NCBI GenBank assembly: GCA_963844235.1
Contig: CAWJNF010000001.1
Location: 558,001-622,000 of the forward strand
Reading direction: 5' to 3'
Length of the DNA stretch: 64,000 nucleotides
From: CAWJNF01 sp963844235
Lineage (GTDB): Bacteria > Actinomycetota > Thermoleophilia > Gaiellales > Gaiellaceae
Shown: in pieces, positions 48,884-64,000 of the stretch
How the letters are laid out: each line of letters opens with the position of its first letter
How positions within the stretch are numbered: the stretch's first letter is position 1
Translations under genes and position numbers: made by a program
The notes under the pieces: generated by a model
Database searches by the model: none
The model's input: the letters and a program-made list of their open reading frames with translations, nothing else
What the model was told of the DNA's origin: nothing

Positions 48884-49227
48884 TCGGATCGGCGTTGCCG
48901 ATCCGATCGCGCCTGTAGGGGCCGGATACATCCGGCCCCCCACGCCCTATGTACGAGCCCGTGCCTGCGGGGCGATCCCGCAGGGGCCGGACCTCGTCCG
49001 GCCCCTAGCCAGGTGGCGCGATCCCGGTAGGGGCCGGATGCGACTGGCCCCTACCCAAACTGGGGAAAGTGCGCTACCATCCTGTGGACAACGCGGCCGT
49101 CCGGCACGGCTGCGCTTGCGCAGATGCGGCTGCGTCTGCTAGTCTTGCTGGTCGCGCCGCCGTTTCGCGTCTACGCACGCCTGTTGCCTGTTGTTCGTTC
49201 GACCCTGCCCGGAGGGAGGTCGCGCTG
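48884..49227 (+). other. rplL-rpoB intergenic region with three palindromes
   Basis: This 344-bp gap holds GCCGGAT palindromes at 48915-48940, 48981-49008 and 49027-49054. A possible sigma-A -10, TACCAT, lies at 49075-49080; GCTACCAT also occurs before rpsL. GGAGGGAGG at 49211-49219 is the rpoB ribosome site. An open frame continuous with rpoB covers 49069-49227, but its translation (Cys/Ala-rich) is unlike RpoB. Confidence 0.65.
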
Positions 49228-52914
<3,687 letters not shown>

Positions 52915-52981
52915 CGTTCCGCGTGACCGACAACTATCAACCGGCGCAGCTCAGTACACCTCAGATCCTCCGGAGGGAAAT

Positions 52982-57553
<4,572 letters not shown>

Positions 57554-57574
57554 GCTCGCGCTTCGGCGCGGGGC

Positions 57575-57599
57575 GGGCCGGATGAGATCCGGCCCCTAC
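57575..57599. repeat. GCCGGAT palindrome after rpoC
   Basis: GGGCCGGAT-GAG-ATCCGGCCCCTAC, 21 bp after the rpoC stop, just before the terminator hairpin. A second, decayed copy lies at 57672-57695 (right arm ATCCGACCC). Confidence 0.8.
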
Positions 57600-57606
57600 A
57601 GATAAC

Positions 57607-57640
57607 GGTTGGGGCGCCAGGACGGCGCCCCAACCTTCTT
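57607..57640 (+). terminator. Intrinsic terminator of the rplJL-rpoBC region
   Basis: A perfect 12-bp stem GGTTGGGGCGCC/GGCGCCCCAACC with loop AGGAC is followed by TTCTT. It is the strongest terminator-like hairpin in the window and lies 54 bp past the rpoC stop. The stem would also work on the minus strand for the convergent secreted-protein gene, but without the T-rich tail. Confidence 0.75.
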
Positions 57641-57671
57641 CATCCGGCCCGTTCCCGTTCCCGTGCGGTCC

Positions 57672-57695
57672 GTAGGGGCCGGATCTCATCCGACC
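57672..57695. repeat. GCCGGAT palindrome, decayed copy
   Basis: GTAGGGGCCGGAT-CTC-ATCCGACCC: one substitution in the right arm breaks the stem. It lies between the terminator and the 3' end of the minus-strand secreted-protein gene. Confidence 0.7.
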
Positions 57696-57724
57696 CGATC
57701 GTTTCGGAGACCCGCCCGGGAGCC

Positions 57725-58234
57725 TCAGGCACAGCCCTCGACGAGGAACACGCTGTCGTTCCCGAACGCGATGCCGGTCACGCGTCCGGTCGGCGAGACG
57801 TCGAAGCGGAGCCGCCAGTGCGGCGCAGCCGGCCGCCGGTAGAACAGGTTCGTCGCTCCAGGAACATAGCGATCCGGCCGCGAGCGCAGTGCCGGATAGG
57901 CAGCCCGAAGCTCGGCCGCCGTCGAGCCGATGTGAATGCCCCGACCCGTGGCCGCGCCGCGCTCGAACCAGAGCGACGCAAGCCGAGCGCCGTAGAACAA
58001 GGCGTAGCCATGCGCGGTCCCGCTGCGGAAGCCGGCCGTCCCGCAGACCTGCGACGGATCGAGGTAGTCGATCCGAAGCGGGGCTCCGAGCGCCCGCTCG
58101 ACAGCGGCCTCGCGCATGCCCGGTCGCGCCCCGTTGACACCGTGCACCGTGACGACCATCGCGGCGTCGGCACCACCGGCGAGCACGAGGAACAGGACAC
58201 CTGCGAGGACGGCCAAGACCACTCGGCGAGACAT
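57725..58234 (-). CDS. Secreted protein of unknown function
   Basis: This 169-residue protein starts at ATG 58234. Signal peptide VVLAVLAGVLFLVLAGGADA. The rest contains a repeated G-x-R-PGMREAAVERALGAP and GRGIHIGSTAAELRAAYPAL pattern, which resembles the two halves of SmpA/BLIP-like or DUF4124-type beta-lactamase-inhibitor repeats (helix-loop with G-M/S-T-x-x-x-V). The C-terminus (HWRLRFDVSPTGRVTGIAFG) forms a hairpin. Two Cys (VCGTAG and VEGCA) could pair. I do not know its function. It is convergent with rpoC and 50 bp downstream of the GGDEF gene. Confidence 0.7.
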   Translation of the reverse strand: MSRRVVLAVLAGVLFLVLAGGADAAMVVTVHGVNGARPGMREAAVERALGAPLRIDYLDPSQVCGTAGFRSGTAHGYALFYGARLASLWFERGAATGRGIHIGSTAAELRAAYPALRSRPDRYVPGATNLFYRRPAAPHWRLRFDVSPTGRVTGIAFGNDSVFLVEGCA

Positions 58235-58284
58235 GCTCTCTGTTTGACGACCGAGCGTGCTGAATCGTTCCTGCGAGGGTCGTG

Positions 58285-59487
58285 CTAGGCGGCGTCCGCG
58301 TCGGCCTGGCTGCCCGACGCGATCGCCTGGCTCTTGCCGAGTGCCTTCGCACGGTAGAGCGCCTCGTCGGCCCGCTTGAAGAAGGTCACCGCGTCGTCGT
58401 CGGCCCGGAGCTCGGCGATGCCGGCGGAGAGCTGGAGCTTCGCGGCGCCCGCCGAGTGCTCCGCGATCGCCGACGCGAGGCGTTCGTAGAGGGCCTCGGC
58501 ATCCGACCGGGAGGACTCGGGAAGGATGACGGCGAACTCGTCGCCGCCGACTCGGCAGGCGATATCGGCGCTCCGGACGGAGCTGAGCATGCGTTGCGCG
58601 GCGCCGGCCAGCACCGAGTCGCCTGCGAGGTGCCCGACCCTGTCGTTCACCGCTTTGAAGTCGTCGACGTCGAAGACGACGAGGGCGAGGCGACGGTCGT
58701 AGCGGTGCGACCGTGCGACCTCCCGCGCCAGCGTCTCGTGGAAGAAGCGGTAGTTGTGGAGGCCCGTAAGGGCATCCATGTCTGCGAGCTGACGAGCCTC
58801 CTGAAAGCGGCGCGCGTTCTCGATCGCGGGCCCTGCACGCAGGGCGAGCTCCTCGAGCAGCGCGACCTGCTCCTCGCCCATCGGACCGGCGGCGGTGCGC
58901 CAGAACGCCCACAGGGCGCCGAGCACGTCGTGCGCCTCACCGTGGATCGGGACGGCGGCCGCTCCACGCAGAGGTTGCGCGTACCCGTTCTCGCCGGGAC
59001 CCATCTCCACGTCCGTGACGAGGTAGGTGACGAGCGCGGCCCGCGTCCGCTTCCAGTCCGACATCCGCGGCCCTGACGCGTGATTGGCCTCCTCGGGCCG
59101 GAGGCCTACGGTCGCCACGAATGCGGGCGCGCTCCCGTTGCGGGGGGCGTCGAGGATCAGCATCGCCGCCTCCACCCCAAGCAGAGTGCCGGAGGCCTCG
59201 AGCGTGCGGGCGACAACCTCGTCGAGGTCGATCGTGGAGCCGATCTCGGCCAGCTGGCGTGCGCGCTCGGTCTGCGCCTGGGCGTCGTCGAGCGCGGTGG
59301 TCAGCTCCGACAGCATCGCCTCGACGCGGCTCGACGACTCCGTGAGCACGAGCTCGAGCGACGTCGGCGACGGACGCCGCCGGACGACGAGGACGACAAG
59401 GGTGACGAGGAGGAGCGCGGCGAGCCCCGCTCCTCCGACGGCAAGCCCGAACGTCGTCCAGCTGAGGCTGTCTGCAACTGGAAGCAT
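58285..59487 (-). CDS. Membrane GAF-GGDEF diguanylate cyclase
   Basis: This 400-residue protein has an N-terminal membrane helix (LAVGGAGLAALLLVTLVVLVV) and a short coiled coil. A GAF domain spans ~75-220 (GSTIDLDEVVARTLEASGTL, AVPIHGEAHDVLGALWAFW). The GGDEF domain spans ~240-390: DALTGLHNYRFFHETLAREV, VVFDVDDFKAVNDRVGHLAG, and ADIACRVGGDEFAVILPE. The active-site GGDEF is intact and an RxxD inhibitory site (RSAD) sits five residues before it, so it should make cyclic di-GMP with product inhibition. It lies inside the translation gene block on the opposite strand. Confidence 0.92.
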   Translation of the reverse strand: MLPVADSLSWTTFGLAVGGAGLAALLLVTLVVLVVRRRPSPTSLELVLTESSSRVEAMLSELTTALDDAQAQTERARQLAEIGSTIDLDEVVARTLEASGTLLGVEAAMLILDAPRNGSAPAFVATVGLRPEEANHASGPRMSDWKRTRAALVTYLVTDVEMGPGENGYAQPLRGAAAVPIHGEAHDVLGALWAFWRTAAGPMGEEQVALLEELALRAGPAIENARRFQEARQLADMDALTGLHNYRFFHETLAREVARSHRYDRRLALVVFDVDDFKAVNDRVGHLAGDSVLAGAAQRMLSSVRSADIACRVGGDEFAVILPESSRSDAEALYERLASAIAEHSAGAAKLQLSAGIAELRADDDAVTFFKRADEALYRAKALGKSQAIASGSQADADAA

Positions 59488-59626
59488 CCCGGGAATAGGT
59501 TGTGAGACCGCAGGGTCTGAGCTGACAATAGCGCGCCGGCGAGCGGTTCCCGTACGGGTGCTGCACCGGCAGAAGCGGGTGTGTGGCGGGGCGAGAAAAG
59601 CGCGTCCGTTTGCTGCTTCTAGCTGC

Positions 59627-59672
59627 TACCATGCCGCAAGGCTTCGGCGGGGCGTCGCCCTGCCGGCCTTTT
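59627..59672 (+). promoter_or_regulatory. Possible promoter and attenuator hairpin ahead of rpsL
   Basis: TACCAT at 59627-59632 may be a -10, in the same GCTACCAT context as before rpoB. Six bases later a hairpin forms: AGGC-tt-CGGC-g-GGGCG with CGCCC-t-GCCG-GCCT (59639-59669), followed by TTTT (59669-59672). This is shaped like an intrinsic terminator but lies between promoter and gene, as an attenuator would. The ribosome site is GAGAGG at 59684-59689. Confidence 0.45.
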
Positions 59673-59696
59673 GTTGCGTCTACAGAGAGGTAGTGC

Positions 59697-60065
59697 GTGC
59701 CCACCGTCAATCAGCTTGTCCGCAAGGCTCGTCACCCAAAGGCGACCAAGGCGAAGACCCCTGCGCTCCGCGGAGCGCCGCAGAAGCGGGGTGTCTGCAC
59801 GCGTGTCTACACGACGACTCCGAAGAAGCCCAACTCGGCGCTTCGCAAGGTGGCGCGTGTCCGGCTGACGAACCAGATGGAGGTCACCTCCTACATTCCC
59901 GGCGAGGGGCACAACCTGCAGGAGCACTCGGTCGTGCTCATCCGTGGAGGGCGCGTCAAGGACCTCCCAGGCATCCGTTACAAGGTGATCCGCGCAGCTC
60001 TCGACACGGCCGGCGTGTCCGATCGCCGCCAGGGCCGATCGAAGTACGGGGCCAAGAAGGCCTAG
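59697..60065 (+). CDS. rpsL: Ribosomal protein S12
   Basis: This 122-residue protein starts at GTG 59697. PTVNQLVRKARHPKATKAKT, TTPKKPNSALRKVARVRLTN (streptomycin-site Lys) and GGRVKDLPGIRYKVIRAALD are standard. It decodes at the A site of the 30S subunit. It heads the str operon with rpsG 8 bp on. Confidence 0.96.
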   Translation: MPTVNQLVRKARHPKATKAKTPALRGAPQKRGVCTRVYTTTPKKPNSALRKVARVRLTNQMEVTSYIPGEGHNLQEHSVVLIRGGRVKDLPGIRYKVIRAALDTAGVSDRRQGRSKYGAKKA

Positions 60066-60073
60066 AGAATCCG

Positions 60074-60544
60074 ATGCCGCGCCGCGCTGAAATCGCCGTT
60101 CGCGAGCCCGACCCGGATGCGGTTCACGGCTCCAAGCTGGTCTCCCAGGTGATCAACAAGGTCATGCTCGATGGCAAGAAGTCGCTCGCCGAGCAGGTCG
60201 TCTACACGGCACTCGATCGAGTCGGCGAGAAGACCGGCAGGCCGCCGGTCGAGGTTCTCGAGCAGGCCGTCAAAACGGTTACTCCGGTGCTGGAGGTGCG
60301 GTCCCGGCGCGTAGGCGGCGCCAACTACCAGGTGCCCGTCGAGGTGCCCCAGCGACGCGCCCGCACGTTGGCCGTCCGCTGGCTCGTGACATTTGCCCGC
60401 GACCGGCGTGAGAAGTCCATGTCCGACAAGCTTGCAAGCGAGATCCTCGACGCGCTCAACCAGCAAGGCGGCGCGTTCAAGCGCAAGGACGACCTTTACC
60501 GGATGGCGCAGGCCAACAAGGCCTTCTCGCACTACCGGTGGTAA
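60074..60544 (+). CDS. rpsG: Ribosomal protein S7
   Basis: This 156-residue protein starts at ATG 60074. PRRAEIAVREPDPDAVHGSK, VMLDGKKSLAEQVVYTALD, YQVPVEVPQRRARTLAVRWL and AQANKAFSHYRW at the C-terminus are S7 signatures. It organises the 30S head and is a likely translational repressor of the str operon. fusA begins 18 bp downstream. Confidence 0.96.
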   Translation: MPRRAEIAVREPDPDAVHGSKLVSQVINKVMLDGKKSLAEQVVYTALDRVGEKTGRPPVEVLEQAVKTVTPVLEVRSRRVGGANYQVPVEVPQRRARTLAVRWLVTFARDRREKSMSDKLASEILDALNQQGGAFKRKDDLYRMAQANKAFSHYRW

Positions 60545-60562
60545 CGGAGAGCGAACGACGAC

Positions 60563-62674
<2,112 letters not shown>

Positions 62675-62692
62675 AGCGAGGAGAGAGAGGGA

Positions 62693-63883
<1,191 letters not shown>

Positions 63884-63893
63884 GCGAGGGAAC

Positions 63894-63918
63894 GTAGGGG
63901 CCGGATCGCATCCGGCCC
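63894..63918. repeat. GCCGGAT palindrome between tuf and rpsJ
   Basis: GTAGGGGCCGGAT-CGC-ATCCGGCCC. It fills the 56-bp gap between the tuf stop and the rpsJ start; if the two genes are co-transcribed it will be a hairpin in the mRNA. Confidence 0.8.
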
Positions 63919-63939
63919 TTTCCCCGAGACAGGACAGCG

Positions 63940-64000
63940 TTGGCCCAGCAGAAGATCCGCATCAGGCTCAAGGGATACGACCACAACCAGCTCGACCGGT
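63940..64000 (+). CDS. rpsJ: Ribosomal protein S10, N-terminal part
   Basis: TTG 63940 followed by AQQKIRIRLKGYDHNQLDR matches the N-terminus of S10; the gene runs off the right edge after 20 codons. AGGACAG upstream is the likely ribosome site. It is expected to lead the S10/spc ribosomal operon. Confidence 0.88.
   Translation, partial: MAQQKIRIRLKGYDHNQLDR

Noticed and set aside
49069..49227. An N-terminal extension of RpoB starting at 49069
   Set aside because: The 53 residues are Cys/Ala-rich and unlike RpoB, while TTG 49228 has a strong ribosome site just before the conserved N-terminus.

Overview
The window is GC-rich (roughly 70%), densely coded DNA. The gene order of the translation block (tRNA-Met, rpmG, secE, nusG, rplKA, rplJL, rpoBC, rpsLG, fusA, tuf, rpsJ), an orphan murT, frequent GTG/TTG starts, several start codons sitting 6-8 bases after a -10 element (leaderless mRNAs), and a type IV pilus without a secretin gene suggest a monoderm actinobacterium. 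A deep lineage such as Thermoleophilia is my best guess; this is inference, and no 16S gene is present to confirm it.

Layout. (1) 1-15154 is accessory DNA: the end of a GMC oxidoreductase, then four SIR2-family genes in about 15 kb. Two of them form the same two-gene module, a SIR2 gene whose stop codon overlaps (GTGA) the start of an nSTAND-type ATPase gene. The modules lie on opposite strands and have different sensors: Ig-like/CARDB in one, 15 WD40 repeats in the other. The second module is the tail of an operon headed by two tandem old-yellow-enzyme genes. A fourth SIR2 is fused to a CHAT domain lacking its expected cysteine. Both ATPase genes are frameshifted while all SIR2 reading frames are intact. 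(2) 15155-40600 is a type IV pilus region: two pilT, pilD, pilB, three large minor-pilin-like proteins, two pilA-like pilins, pilM, a WKKE-repeat protein, pilN, pilO, a pilP-like gene and pilC. Mixed in are a lytic transglycosylase/NlpC protein, an HD-GYP protein, murT, a PASTA protein, a membrane thioredoxin-fold protein and a metallo-beta-lactamase-fold gene. (3) 40600-45115 holds unrelated metabolic genes (SMP-30-like, a frameshifted hydrolase, HpnB-like glycosyltransferase, FAD oxidoreductase, cNMP-binding protein). (4) 45189-64000 is the ribosomal/RNA polymerase block, interrupted between rpoC and rpsL by a secreted protein and a GAF-GGDEF diguanylate cyclase.

Two layers run across the gene map. 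First, at least six pilus-region transcription starts share a bipartite motif (TAAA/TCAA-like, exactly 16 bases, then GCCGATA-like) that matches the classical sigma-28 (FliA/WhiG) promoter. Second, about 16 copies of a palindrome (GTAGGGGCCGGAT, 3-nt centre, ATCCGGCCCCTAC) fill intergenic gaps, and in three genes the palindrome itself supplies the stop codon. A REP-type Y1 transposase gene with its own, different palindrome and a 163-bp MITE-like foldback element add to the mobile DNA.

How the genes work together. The pilus genes encode a full inner machine: pilins, prepilin peptidase, assembly ATPase, two retraction ATPases, platform protein and MNOP alignment proteins. They appear to be co-regulated by an alternative sigma factor together with wall-remodelling genes. 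The SIR2/STAND genes look like an NAD-depleting immunity cluster. The right-hand block supplies core transcription and translation.
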